Positions 23,793-34,725 of a stretch of 64,000 bases of DNA are shown piece after piece. Below the pieces are notes generated by a model. That model was not told where the DNA came from. It did not search any database and saw only the letters and a program-made list of their open reading frames with translations. The stretch's first letter is position 1. Each line of letters starts with the position of its first letter. The position numbers were made by a program, and so were the translations under genes. This DNA comes from Amblyomma americanum (Eukaryota > Arthropoda > Arachnida > Ixodida > Ixodidae). The stretch covers positions 50,556,272-50,620,271 of the forward strand of contig NC_135500.1 in NCBI RefSeq assembly GCF_052857255.1. Direction: 5' to 3'.

Positions 23793-26746
23793 CGGTGGCG
23801 TGTGGTTCCCCCAGTCATTCCAGCCGCCTGTTCATGGTCACTGACAAGTTCTCCGGCACCCGGTTTCTTATCGACACGGGCGCGAAAATCAGCGTGGTTC
23901 CACCGACTAAGGCAGATCGTTCCAAGCCATCAGGACTGTCGTTCCGTGCTGCCAACGCTTCGTCTATACCCACGTATGGGCTACGATCTCTCACCCTCGA
24001 CTTCGGCCTACGCCGCACTTTTCGATGGGTCTTCGTCATCGCAGACGTGGTTCGCCCGATCATCGGCTCAGACTTCCTCTCCTACTTCGACTTAGACGTC
24101 AGCGTGCGGCATCGTCGCCTTACCGACGGTCTGACTCATCTCTCCATATCGGGAGTCTCGTCCGACCTTGCTCCCATGGGCATTCGCACGCTGGTACCTT
24201 CCTCTCAGTTCGAAAAAGTGTTGGCGGATTTCCCGGAGCTCACTAAGCCATGCAACCTCACTCAGGCGCCTAAACATACTGCGGCACACCACATCGTCAC
24301 CCGGGGTGCACCCGAAGCTGCTCGACCGCGCCGCTTGTTTGGAGACCGTCTAGCTATCGCCAAACGCGAGTTTGACCACATGCTGGAGCTCGGCATTATA
24401 CGCCCGTCGTCCAGCGCGTGCGCATCTCCGCTGCATCCAGTGCCCAAGCGTGATCCCGGTGACTGGCGTCCCTGCGGCGAATATCGGGCATTGAATGCCA
24501 ACACTGTCCACGACAGCTATCCGCTGCCCCACATCCAGGACTTTACATCGCGCCTCGCCGGCTGCGCTATTTTTAGCAAAGTTGATCTGGTTAAGGCGTA
24601 TCACCAAATTCCCATTGAACCCGCCGACATACCTAAGACCGCCATCACGACGCCCTTTGGTTTGTTTGAGTACGTCCGGATGCCTTTTGGACTACGCAAT
24701 TCGGCTCAAACCTTCCAGCGGTTCATGGCTGAGATCACGTGGGGCCTACCGAGTGTATTCGCGTACCTTGACGATGTCCTCATCGCTAGCCCTACACCTC
24801 ATGATCATGAGCAAGACCTACGTGCTTTGTTCAAGCGTCTACAGCACTACGGCCTGGTAGTTGTGAATGCCTCCAAGGGTGTTTTAGGTGCTTCTGAGCT
24901 CGAGTTTTTGGGTCATCACATATCCTCAGTGGGTATGTGCCCTCTCGCGTCCCACGTCCAGACCATCGAGAATTTTCCCCTGCCCACAACCCTGCGCCTC
25001 CTGCGACAATTCCTGGGGCTGGTTAATTTCTTCCGCCGCTTTATCCCGCACTGTGCAGAGCTACTACGCCCGCTCACCGACCTCCTCCGGTCAACCGCTG
25101 GCCCGTCCTCCGCAATCTCTTGGTCATCAGAAGCCCAGGCCGCCTTTACTGCCGCGAAGCAGGCAGTCGCTAACGCCGTGCTTCTAGTCCATCCGCGCAA
25201 CGACGCCCCTAGGAGATTGATGGTGGACGCCTCCAGCGTGGCCATCGGAGCCGTCTTACAGCAGTACATTAACTCCGAGTGGAGACCATTGTCTTTTTAC
25301 TCTCGGAAGCTACTTCCTGCTGAGACCCGCTACAGCGTCTTCGGTCGAGAGCTCCTAGCCATCTACTCCGCTATCCAACACTTTCGGCATTTTGTAGAAG
25401 GATGCAAGTTTCAAGTGCTAACCGATCATAAACCGCTGGCATATGTGTTCCGGACTAATTCATCGAAGTACGTGTCACGTGAACTCCGTCAGCTCGCTTA
25501 TATCTCGGAGTTTACTACCGACATTCGGCATGTGCAAGGTGCAGCCAACACCGCCGCTGACGCCCTCTCTCGTATAGTCGCGGTAGACGCTCCATCTTCC
25601 ACCGTCGACTGGGCCGCATTCTTTTCTGCCCAGCAGAATGACGATGAGCTCGCCGCTTTTCGAGCGAACCCTCGTTCACTCCGATTACGGCTTGTGCCCC
25701 ATCCTTGCTCGCCTGAGCCCTTGTGGTGCGATGTTTCAACGGACTTTCCTCGCCCTTTTGTTCCGGCTTCACTACGTCGCCCTATCTTCCATTCTCTCCA
25801 TGACATATGCCATCCAGGCATTCGGACTGCTCAGCGCCTTCTCACCCAGCGCTATGTTTGGCCCGGAATCAACGCTGATATGCGTGCTTGGACGCGCCGG
25901 TGCCTACCCTGTCAGTCCACCAAGATGTCGACATACCAAGACACCTTCCCAAGCCTTTCTACCCCTGGCCGTCGTTTCGACCATGCTCATATCGGCATCG
26001 TGGGCCCTCTACCCATCTCTCGAGGCTACCGCTATATCTTGACCATAGTCGACCGCTTCACTCGCTGGCCGGAGGCAGTCCCCATTCCTGACATCACCGC
26101 AGAGACTGTTTCGCGCGCCTTCATTTCGGCGTGGGTATCTCGGTTTGGTTGTCCTGGCACTGTGACAACCGACCGTGGACGCCAGTTTGAGTCCTCCCTG
26201 TTTGCTTCCCTTAATAATATTCTCGGCGCCAGGCATTGCCGTACCACTGCATATCACCCGTGTGCTAACGGCATGGTGGAACGCCTTCACCGCCAATTGA
26301 AGGCCGCCCTCGCTGCTCGCCTCAATTGCGCCTCCTGGGTCGACTCCTTTCCCCTTGTGCTGCTTGGTCTAAGGGCCGTCATCCGAGAAGACTTACAGTG
26401 CTCAGCTGCAGAGCTCGTGTATGGAAGTGCTTTGCGTCTTCCAGGCGACTTCTTTACATCCCAGCAGCTTCCAGCCCAGCCCCAAGAATTCCTCCAACGC
26501 CTGCTGGATTGCGTTCAAGACCTCCGGCCTACTCCCCCACGTCCGTCCCGCCACCATACCATTTTCGTACACCCCGACCTGGCCACTTCGACCCACGTTT
26601 TTGTGCGCCGCGACGCTGTCCGAGCTCCACTCACACCGGCTTACGACGGACCTTTCCGCGTTCTCCGCCGCACCGCGAAAACCGCCACCATCCTCCAAAA
26701 CGGCCGCGAAGACACCGTCAGTCTAGACCGCCTTAAACCGGCTTAA
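23768..26746 (+). pseudogene. gypsy-1 pol, open frame with dead integrase
   Basis: One uninterrupted frame. Residues counted from 23744: aspartic protease FLIDTGA (Asp 44); RT catalytic YLDD (341-344); RNase H ([14 protein letters not shown] about 492, TDHKPLAY, then ADALSR); integrase zinc domain ([11 protein letters not shown], then CLPC); and catalytic core. The usual first Asp of the DDE triad (motif HxDLVG) is Gly 751 (GGC 25994-25996, HAHIGIVG). Asp 810 (TTDRG) and Glu 846 (GMVERLH) are present with the canonical 35-residue spacing. RT and protease could be functional; the integrase should not be. Ends at TAA 26744-26746. Confidence 0.9.
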
Positions 26747-26841
26747 ACCGCTGGAACGACTCCCAGCGCCGCCTGACCTAGTGCTCGAGTGCCATCGCCG
26801 GCCCTCCGTCCGTTTCGACTTCCAGTCTAGGCGGGGGGCCC

Positions 26842-27014
26842 TGTAGCACCCTCTCTTGGGCGGCGCCGACAACCCGGCTAGCGCGCGCCACCCTGCAAAG
26901 AGAATAAAGACGGCACCTGGTCGTGGCTCGTGCAGCCACTGCTTGCAGTTCTGTTCTGGTGCCGGCCCGTAGCAGTGGTCTCGTTTCCTTCGCTCCTGAG
27001 GCGTTAAGCCTACA
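26842..27014 (+). repeat. gypsy-1 3' LTR
   Basis: A 173-bp LTR with TGTAGCACCC start and GTTAAGCCTACA end. It is preceded directly by the polypurine tract GGCGGGGGGCCC (26830-26841), and AATAAA lies inside near 26904. Confidence 0.85.
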
Positions 27015-27043
27015 GGATCAAAAACCAAACAAAACAAGTGAGC

Positions 27044-27206
27044 CGACGGCGTTCCATAATACAACATTTTGGGCGAGTTGGTTACCTACATTCATTATTA
27101 CAGCGCAAAGACGGCACAGAACTAGAAGGGGACACAACAGCGCTGTTGTGTCCCCTTCTTGTTCTGTGCCGTATTTGCGCTGTAATAATGAACGACGGCG
27201 TTCATA
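27044..27206. mobile_element. Palindromic mini-element flanked by target duplication
   Basis: A near-perfect palindrome spans 27091-27192 (51-bp arms, centre ACAACAGC/GCTGTTGT). The segment is bracketed by CGACGGCGTTCCATA (27044-27058) and CGACGGCGTTCATA (27193-27206), which looks like a 14-15-bp target-site duplication. The left part contains GGGCGAGTTGGTT, resembling GGGGCTAGTTGGTT beside Penelope copy A, so a Penelope-related origin is possible but unproven. Confidence 0.6.
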
Positions 27207-27690
27207 GAGTTCATTGGCGTTGACAACTTTGCAAACTCCGTTCATTTTCACGAAATGAAAGGCGCAAAACCGGCTCCGTGTGTCAGTGGAGACCTCAATC
27301 TCGCTTTTCGCTTTGTATATCTTGGATTAGCTGGGCTAATCCATATTAACTTTTTCGGCCCGCTGCTACGTTCATCGCGTTTTAGGAATACGCCTTTGGT
27401 TCCTTGCTGACGCACGTTCCTCCGCTGGTTGAAGGCAGTGCTTGCAGTCAGCATCGATCATTTTTGTCGCCTGGTGCTATGAGAAATTCAGGGAATTCAG
27501 GTTGCCAAATAAATTATTGGACATCAGGATGTCACTTATACAAATGATGACCTCCTTGGTAGCTACTAAAAAATCAAATGCGTCACAATTATTACATTCA
27601 AAACAATAAAAACTAATTAAAAACAGGACAGATTCATTATTTGTGTTGGCGTGAAGCGCGGGCATCGGCGCGGACTCATGTGTGTTGCAA
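27207..27690. other. No gene recognised
   Basis: About 480 bp without a recognisable repeat or coding frame, possibly unique host sequence. Confidence 0.4.
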
Positions 27691-27779
27691 AGAGAGAGAG
27701 AAAGCACTTTATTTGCACCCGTCAGAGAGTATGGGTGATGGGTGAGACGCAGCTCCCCTTTCACCATCTGCCTCCCCCC

Positions 27780-28640
27780 CTAAACGTCAGCCGGAATGAG
27801 TTGACTTCCGGCGGCGGCCTGGGCATGACCGATGACTTGTCGCTGTACTTGTTCTTGCTGGCTATGGAGGGAGGATTCCCATGACTCTCTGTTTCCATGC
27901 CGACCATTTAGTGCTGGGCAAGCCCACTGCATGTGATTTTGGGTCGCTATGTCTTCACAGTTTTTGCAAATTGAAGAGTGCACCTCAGAATGCCATTTGT
28001 GTAGGACATACGGGTTTGGAAAAGTACCCGTCTGCAGTTTTCGCCAGATTACTTCTTCCTTCTTTGTGAGAGATGTATGGGGGGGAGGCAGGGGTCTCCT
28101 CCCCATTCTGTAGTGTTCTAGAATTTCACTGTAAGTGATTAAGTGTCGCTTTTTGGACAGGGAGTATTCTGCCTGCGCTGGGGCCCTGTGTTTGAGTGCT
28201 CGGGCGACCTCGTTGGCGATCTCGTTCCCTGTGAGTCCACTATGGGCGGGTGCCCATATTATGCTAACTAGGTCGTTAAGTACGTTCTCCTTGCCTGCTT
28301 TCAGAATTTTGCCGGCCTCTTTGGACACTTGACCGTTGTCATAGGCTTTGATTGCAGTTTTAGAATCGGTGATGATAATTCTAGTTGATGGGTTTGTGAT
28401 TGCCAGGGCAATCGCCGCCATCTCTGCCTCCTCTGGTGAAGAGTGTCTTACGCTACAGCCTGAGATTAGCTCGCCTTTGTCGCTCACTACTACTGCAGCG
28501 TAGTGGCCTTCTGGGTACTCTGCCGCATCGGTGTACACAACCCCTTGTTTTTGGAGGAGGGAGCTTTGGAGTCTTTGGACTGTGCTTCTCCTGCGTTCCT
28601 CGTTGTGTATGGGGTGCATGTTTCTTGGGATGGGGGGTAT
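27780..28640 (-). pseudogene. LINE-1 ORF2, RNase H and C-terminal domain
   Basis: In frame with RT after the single TGA at 28641. RNase H motifs VVYTDAAEY, EEAEMAAIALAI, IIITDSKTAI and WAPAHSGLTGNEIAN hold the catalytic Asp-Glu-Asp set. A C-terminal CCHC knuckle follows (CKNCEDIATQNHMQWAC), and the frame ends at 27780. RNase H removes the RNA template after first-strand synthesis. Confidence 0.8.
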
Positions 28641-30587
28641 TCATAATTTGTTGGCAATCTCTTTGGGGATGGTGGTTATCCCCTCTCGTGATTCTGGGTT
28701 TTGGTAGCCCAGTTTCCAAAGGATGGATCTGCCCGTTTTGCTGCCAGTTAGTCTGACATATTGTGCCGTGAGTTTAGCCTCGCACATTTCCTCTAGTGTG
28801 TTCGACACTCCTAGGTGGAGGATCGTCTCGGTTGATGTGCACGCTGGTAAACCTAGGGCAGTTTTTACACCTTTCCTGATGAGAATGTCTACCTTGTCTC
28901 TCTCTGCTTTAGTTGTCTTTAGGTACGGGATAGCGTAGGTGATTCGGCTAATAATGAAAGAATGAACAAGCCTAAGTAGGTTCGCCTCCTTCATCTCCGC
29001 GTGTTTGTTTGCTATCCTCTTGAGAAGCCTGCATGTTTGGTTGGTCGTGACTTCAAGTCGGTTTATTGTTTCGCTGTTTCTCCCATTTTGTTGTATCCAC
29101 ATACCCAGTTTCCTGATCTTGTCCACCCTTGGGACCGGGGTGTTGTTGACCAGGAGCTGGATATTAACCTGCTGCTGGCTCATGATTAGCATCTCCGACT
29201 TTTCCGGTGAGCATTTTAGCCCTATGGGTCTCAGATAGCTTTCCGTTTCCCATATTGCCCTTTGTAGGGTGTCTTCTATTTGCCCATCGCTCCCCCCTCT
29301 GTCAACCCAAAGGGTGAGGTCATCAGCGTAGAGAGTTTGGCAGAGGCCCTCTAGCTTTCTGAGTCGTTCTGGCAGCCCGATCATTGCAATGTTAAAAAAA
29401 ATAGGAGCACCGATCCCTGCGGTGTTCCCTTGTTGCCTAGCATAATGTTTTTTTCTTATTGTGCCCCCGATTTCTATGTTTACCGTTCGGTCCGTGAGGA
29501 AGCTTTTGATATAGTTGTATAGCTTGAGTCCTACATTTAGGTGATTGAGGTGCGACAGGATCACTTGGTGTTTGACGTTGTCAAACGCTTTGCTAACGTC
29601 AAGCCCCACTATGACTCTCGAGTCGCTAGTCTTCCTTTCCAATACTTGTTCTTTGATTTGTAGCATGACATCGTTTGTGGACAGTTGTCTGAATCCGACC
29701 ATGCTGTCTGGGTAGAGTTCCTTACCTTCCAAGTATCCGTTGAGCCTATTCTGTATGACGTGCTCCATGAGCTTGTCTACACAGGAGGTTAACGATATTG
29801 GCCTAAGGTTCTCAAGTATGAGTTCTTTTCCAGGTTTGGGGATGAGGACTAGATTTGCTGTTTTCCACTCCCCGGGTATCTCCCCCTGTTCCCAACACTT
29901 TTGAATGAATGCTGTTAGTTGCTGGAAGGAGTCGTCATCGAGATTTCTAAGCATCTTATTGCTGATCCCATCTGGGCCAGCCGCAGTTTTTCCGCGGCGC
30001 TTGTTTAAGGCCGCTTGGACCTCTCTTATGGAGATTGGTTGGTCTAGCTACTCGTTGTTTTCGCCGCTATAGTCGGGCAATGTTTCGGTGTTTGTTTCCC
30101 CTATGTACCTCTATTTTATCTGGTTGATCATATCCTCCTCCTCCGATCCCTGGAAATTGTGGGTTAGCCTTTGCATTTTTCTCCTGGTCTCAGCTTTGGT
30201 GCTGCCTGGGTCCAGGAGGTGTCGCAATAGTTACCAGGTGGTGACGGAGCTTAATTGGCCGTCTAGTCTATCGCAGATGTCGTTCCAGTGTTGTCTATTT
30301 AGTGTTTGGGCATGGCTCTCAATTTCCTTGTTGAGAGCAGCTATTCTCCTTCTCAGGTTACTGTTGCCCCTTTTTTGGGCGAGCTCGGTTCCTGCCTCTT
30401 TTTTCTTTTGCCACAGTTGTCTCATGTGGCTGTCAACCCAGTTTTGTTCCTCATCTAATTCCACTTCCTCCTCAGCTGCTTTGCACGCCTGCTTGATGCC
30501 ATTGGCCCATTCAGCTATGTCGGTGATCTCCCCGCAACCCCCTCCGTTGGCGCGGAAGGACTGCCAATTGATGGATTTGAGGGTTTT
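28641..30587 (-). pseudogene. LINE-1 ORF2, reverse transcriptase domain
   Basis: Continues in frame with the endonuclease, with stops at 30231-30233 (TAA) and 30048-30050 (TAG). It is then open from about 30047 to TGA 28641-28643. RT motifs: GKTAAGPDGIS, LVLIPKPGK, RPISLTSC, VGLDVSKAFDNV, GIGAPIFFNIAM (variant of PQGSVLSP) and the catalytic LYADDLTLW. The PQG motif has decayed to GIGAP, another sign of inactivity. Confidence 0.8.
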
Positions 30588-31349
30588 CTATTCCCGTTTG
30601 ATGTTGACTTCGTTTTGGATAACGATCTCTATGATTCTGTGATCACTGCCTAGGTTCTCTCTCGTGTTGTGCCATGTAGCCTCAACGTCCACTCCTATCA
30701 TGGCCAGGTCGGGGGAGGTGTCGTATGAAACGCTGTTCCCCTGCCTCGTCGGTGCGAGCGGATCGTTAAGGAGGGTTAAATTGCACTGTGTCATGGCGTC
30801 CCATACTTCCCTCCATTTTATCTGAGAGTGGTTGTATCCCCATGCTTGGTGTGGCGCATTAAAATCTCCTACTATTACGAGACGCTGCTGACCTTGTGCC
30901 AGTGCTTGCGCTTTGGCAAAGACCTCCCTGAAGCCGCAGCCTTTCCTAAATTTAGGAGAGCTGTAGACGTTCAAGACTAGCAGGCTGCGTTCTTTCCGCC
31001 TCTGCGGTATAATCTCCGTTAACACATAGTCAATCTGCGTGCATCCTACCTCATGCTGCATGACAATGATATTTCTCTTCACCAGGGTAGCAGCCTGCGT
31101 GTTTGGCGACTGGCCTGGGTACGTTTTGTATCCGCTCAGTTTAGCGTTTTTCCCACATTCTTGCAGCGCGATGATGTCGGGACCATCGCGTCCCGCAAGG
31201 TAGGCTTGGAGAACGTTTCTTTTTTTTGTAAAGCCCCTACAGTTCCATTGCCATATTGTGTTTGCCCTATAGTGTTGAGTCTGGCCATGATTCAACCGCA
31301 GAAGGATTTGTTTTTGCTGTTCTGCCAGTTGGTCAATTCCAGTTCCCAT
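30588..31349 (-). pseudogene. LINE-1 ORF2, AP endonuclease domain
   Basis: Endonuclease/exonuclease/phosphatase fold: IWQWNCRGF, DIIALQE, LVIVGDFNAPH, DLAMIG and GSDHRIIE cover the catalytic Asn, Glu, Asp, Asn and His motifs. It nicks target DNA to prime reverse transcription. The frame ends at TAG 30588-30590 but is the same frame as the RT and RNase H parts, so this is one ORF2 with a nonsense mutation. The ORF1 stop and the first ORF2 Met are about 84 bp apart. Confidence 0.8.
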
Positions 31350-31432
31350 TGGAATAACTAGTTGGCTGAGCTGGACGGAAAGTTAATCTATCCTCTCCGC
31401 GTTACGCTGGGTAGCTATGGCCGCCTTTTGTA

Positions 31433-32338
31433 CTACCTCCTTAGTTGCTGCATGTCTGCCTCAAGTTTGTCTGCCCTGCCCTCGGTCTTCGTAAGGCCCG
31501 AACCGGTCTTTTTAACTCGTTTTTTCTTTGGCGGTGCAGGTACCTCTGGCTCGGATTCGGACGACTTATCTTCCATGGCCTCCTGATGCGCTTCCGGTTG
31601 TCTGAGTTGAGCTTTGAGCTCAGTGTTCTCCCTTTGCAACTCGATAATGTGATTACGGAGCTCCTGCATCTGAGCCTGTGTTTGCTCCTGGTAAAGTTTC
31701 CATTGCTCCTGTTGCTGTTTCATCATTTCGTGTTGTTGTTTCATTTGCACTTTGAGCTCCCTCACTATGTCTGAGTCATGGGAATTCCCCGCTTCCCAGC
31801 CTACCTTTTTGGTGGGTGGTGCCCCTTGCTTCTTGGGCGGGGTTGGGGTGGCCTGCTGCGGTAGCCTCGGAAAGGATGTAGACCGGCGTCGCTCCTTGCT
31901 CGTGGCCCGCGTCTTGCTCGCGTCCCGCCTGCTGCGATGCTCTGGTAGTTTCTTCTCCTCCTCCTCCTGCTGCTGGAGCTTCTCCCATTGTCGTTTCTTA
32001 ACGATATATGGGGTTCTGAAGATCTCCTTGCAGGTTCTGTCGCCGGTGGGGTGTGGCTGGCCACACAGCTTGCAGGTGGGGTTGCAGTCGTGTCCCTCGG
32101 TTGGGTTGGGGATGCCGCAGCCTCTGCACTTCTCCTCGTTGCTCTCGCATACGTCGGATCGGTGTCCCAGGTCTCCGCACTTATTACATACGTCGTACTT
32201 TTTCTTGTACAGATAACAGTTCAAGATGGCACCTAGACACTTAATTTTCCTCGGTACCTCCTTGGTGGTGAATGTGAGCATGAAACGAACGCTTATAGAG
32301 TGTAATGGCTCGATCGGATCGATTCCGCAAAGCCGCTC
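31433..32338 (-). CDS. LINE-1 ORF1 protein, 5'-truncated
   Basis: The frame is open from 32338, with a possible Met at 32281 (MLTFTTKEVPRK), to the stop at 31433. Three CCHC-type knuckles come in order: CNKCGDLGHRSDVC, CRGCGIPNPTEGHDC and CKLCGQPHPTGDRTC. A basic Arg/Lys-rich region follows, then a Gln-rich coiled coil (VQMKQQHEMMKQQQ to ENTELKAQL) and a Lys-rich tail (PPKKKRVKK). ORF1 proteins bind the element RNA and chaperone reverse transcription. No internal stop is visible, but the N-terminal part of a typical ORF1 is missing upstream. Confidence 0.75.
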   Translation of the reverse strand, partial: ERLCGIDPIEPLHSISVRFMLTFTTKEVPRKIKCLGAILNCYLYKKKYDVCNKCGDLGHRSDVCESNEEKCRGCGIPNPTEGHDCNPTCKLCGQPHPTGDRTCKEIFRTPYIVKKRQWEKLQQQEEEEKKLPEHRSRRDASKTRATSKERRRSTSFPRLPQQATPTPPKKQGAPPTKKVGWEAGNSHDSDIVRELKVQMKQQHEMMKQQQEQWKLYQEQTQAQMQELRNHIIELQRENTELKAQLRQPEAHQEAMEDKSSESEPEVPAPPKKKRVKKTGSGLTKTEGRADKLEADMQQLRR

Positions 32339-32413
32339 TTAGATACATAGAGAGTAGCCATAAGTGTTTAGTGCTAGGTCGTAGGATGTTTACAGAGAGG
32401 CGCAAAGTCCTTC

Positions 32414-33680
32414 GATGGATGGATGGATGGATGGATGGATGAATACGGCTGAACCCTTTAAATCGGGCGGTGGCTCAAGCCACCTAGCCATGTCTTGTGT
32501 ACTCCTGTCTTGCTTTTAGCCACCAATCGTATAGCCTTCGCTTGGTTACTTCTACCCTCTTAAAATCTACTTTCCCTTCACTATCTCTAAACCCGAATGC
32601 CTTGGGTAAGTCAGCCCCGCTGCTTTCCACTGTAGGGTGAAGCCCTTTACAGAAAAGTATCAAGTGTTCAGCCGTTTCCTCCTCATCTCCGCAAGCAATG
32701 CGCAAAGTGTCTATCTCGTGGTACCTGACTCTATACGTCTTAGTCCGCAAAACTCCAGTCCTGGCCTCAAACAACAAAGAGCTTCCCTTACAATTATCAT
32801 AGATATTTTCTTTGGCAATTTCCTGTTTAAAGGTCCGGTATGTTCCCAGTGCCGATTTCGTCAGCATCCCTGTTTTCCACAGAGCTCTCTCTGTTTCTTT
32901 AACCTTTTTCTTAACAGATAATTGCTGATTTGCCCCCTTACTGCTGTCCAGATATTTGCTTGTCAGTTTTCTAGTTCGATTTCTCCATTTCGTGTCAACA
33001 TTCTTTTTATACAGGTATATGAAAACTTTCCTAGCCCACTGCTTTTCCTCCATTTTTCTCAATCGTTCCTCAAATGATATCTTACGGCTAGCCTCTCTGC
33101 TCTCGAAAGACGCCCATCCCATATCACCCTGTACCGCCTGATTTGGTGTATTGCCATGTGCTCCCAAAGCTAACCTCCCTACTCCCCGTTGTTTAATTTC
33201 TAATCTTGCTTGAACATCTGGCCTCATACATAGGACCGCATTACCGAAGGTCAGGCTAGGGACCATCACCCCTTTCCAGATCCCTCTTACCACTTCATAC
33301 CTATTGTAATTCCACAGTGCCCTATTTTTCATGACAGCTGCATTCCTACTAGCTTTATTCATTAGATATTTTTCATGCTCTGTCAGATACTCAGCACTGT
33401 TATTTATCCGCACCCCAAGATACTTGTTCTCATTCACTACTTTTAGCACGAACTCCTGTATTCTATGCTCGCCGCCCTCTTCATTAAATATCATGACTGC
33501 AGATTTTTCCTTCCTATACTTGAAGCCTAATCTATCTCCCTCTGTACTGCTCTGTACTGCATATGTCTAACAACTTCTGCAAGTCTTCCTTGTTGTCTGC
33601 CATTATCACTATATCGTCCGCGTATATTAGTCCCGGTAATGACTGTTTAATCCATTCCCCTTGCAAAAAGCAGCCAGTGC
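32414..33680 (-). mobile_element. LINE 3' end, LINE-D copy 1, with CATC tail
   Basis: Minus-strand 3' part of a non-LTR element. On its own strand it encodes the RT palm motif LIYADDIVIMADN (around 33594-33632) and the thumb/linker (YLGVRINNSAEYL, RNAAVMKNRALWNYNRYEV), then a terminal zinc knuckle (ACGDEEETAEHLILFC). The stop is at 32484-32486, followed by a short 3' UTR and a CATC repeat (32414-32442, ATGG on the plus strand). A 10-bp tandem duplication near 33540-33560 (GCAGTACAGA twice) shifts the frame after YADD. The 5' end is truncated at about 33680. Confidence 0.75.
32484..33494 (-). pseudogene. LINE-D copy 1 RT C-terminal coding remnant
   Basis: A 336-codon open stretch covering RT thumb, linker and the terminal Cys-His knuckle. 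The same protein is encoded by copy 2 at 34730. No RNase H domain is visible, unlike LINE-1. Truncated, hence not functional. Confidence 0.75.
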
Positions 33681-34050
33681 CTCTGGTGGCGTTTTTGTTT
33701 TACTTGATTTACAGTGCTTTTATCAAGGGCAAAAATACTGGTTTTGTTAATGTAATTTAAAACACAAAAACTTGACAAAACGTATCTCTAGTTATTAACC
33801 CAATTTGCATTATATTTACTCTTTGTCCAATCATCAAGCTCGCACAAAGTGATGTCATATTCGCTGCTAAAAACCGCCACTGCATGGTGACACCGTCAGC
33901 GCCACGAATTTGTTTTTGCGAGCTAATTAAAATATTAAAAACCACAGTATACGCGATACGACCGATGTTAATAGCATCACTATAACTCAATCTATGCAAC
34001 CAATAGGCAAAACAATGCACTGAAAATGTGTTTCGGGGCCCCTTCAAGCG
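33681..34050. other. No gene recognised
   Basis: About 370 AT-rich bases between LINE-D copy 1 and a SINE, with no repeat family recognised. Confidence 0.4.
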
Positions 34051-34377
34051 CCCCGCCGCGGTGGCTCAGTGGTTAGGGCGCTCGACTACTGATCCGGAGT
34101 TCCCGGGTTCGAACCCGACCGCGGCGGCTGCGTTTTTATGGAGGAAAAACGCTGAGGCGCCCGTGTGCTGTGCGATGTCAGTGCACGTTAAAGATCCCCA
34201 GGTGGTCGAAATTATTCCGGAGCCCTCCACTACGGACCTATTTGTTCCTCTCTTCTTTCACTCCCTCCTTTATCCCTTCCCTTACGGCGCGGTTCAGGTG
34301 TCCAACGATATATGAGACAGATACTGCGCCATTTCCTTTCCACCAAAAACCAATTATTATTATTATTATTATTATTA
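34051..34377 (+). mobile_element. Ruka-type tRNA-derived SINE, best copy
   Basis: The most complete copy in the window: A box TGGCTCAGTGG (34062-34072), B box GGTTCGAACCC (34106-34116), body with GATCCCCAGGTGGTCG, CCTTTATCCCTTCCC and GAGACAGATACTGCGCCATT, and an ATT microsatellite tail (about 34356-34377). Confidence 0.9.
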
Positions 34378-34725
34378 AGCAGACGACGCAGCGGAGGCCC
34401 CACCTACAGCTGCCATTGCGCTTGCGCGCTAGTTCTTCAGGCGCCCGCGAGAGGCGCTACCCGGAGCGCTGGCCACGCAGAGCGGTGCAAGTGTTCAAGG
34501 TACAAGTGGACGACCGTGTACTTCATAACATGTGTAGTATGTGTCCGTGGTGTTCCTGTAACTGCTCTTACAAAAGCCTGTGAACGGGCTGCAGTGTATG
34601 CGGTAGCGATTGCGAGGAACTCGGAGTAGGTAATCCCATTTTATTTCTCCCCCATCCCTCATCTAAAGTCGAGCCGTGCTCCTGTTACAGGTCCGTCGCT
34701 CTTGGCGCTGTTAGGCCCGACTACT
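34378..34725. other. No gene recognised
   Basis: GC-rich in its first 100 bases. There is no coding frame or repeat I can name. It could be a host promoter or exon fragment. Confidence 0.3.

Larger units (their letters stand above)
22870..27014 (+). mobile_element. Ty3/gypsy retrotransposon gypsy-1 (old copy)
   Basis: The element runs 5' LTR remnant, primer site, gag, pol, polypurine tract, 3' LTR. The 5' LTR has lost about 62 bp at the junction with the inverted repeat. I count about eight differences over roughly 100 aligned LTR bases, so this is an old insertion. No target duplication can be read because the 5' terminus is missing. LTR termini are TGTAG...CTACA, as in gypsy-2, but the LTR sequences are otherwise unrelated. 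Confidence 0.9.
27691..32413 (-). mobile_element. I/R1-type LINE, nearly full length (LINE-1)
   Basis: A non-LTR retrotransposon on the minus strand. The order 5' to 3' is ORF1 (zinc knuckles, coiled coil), AP endonuclease, RT, RNase H and a Cys-rich end. The 3' terminus is AATAAAGTGCTTTCTCTCTC (around 27691-27712), running into a CT microsatellite. The RNase H after RT points to the I/R1 group. The 5' end is probably truncated near the ATGG repeat at 32414. Confidence 0.85.

Noticed and set aside
27091..27192. Perfect hairpin as a transcription terminator or CRISPR-like repeat
   Set aside because: The genome is eukaryotic, there is only one unit, and flanking direct repeats point to insertion of a mobile element.
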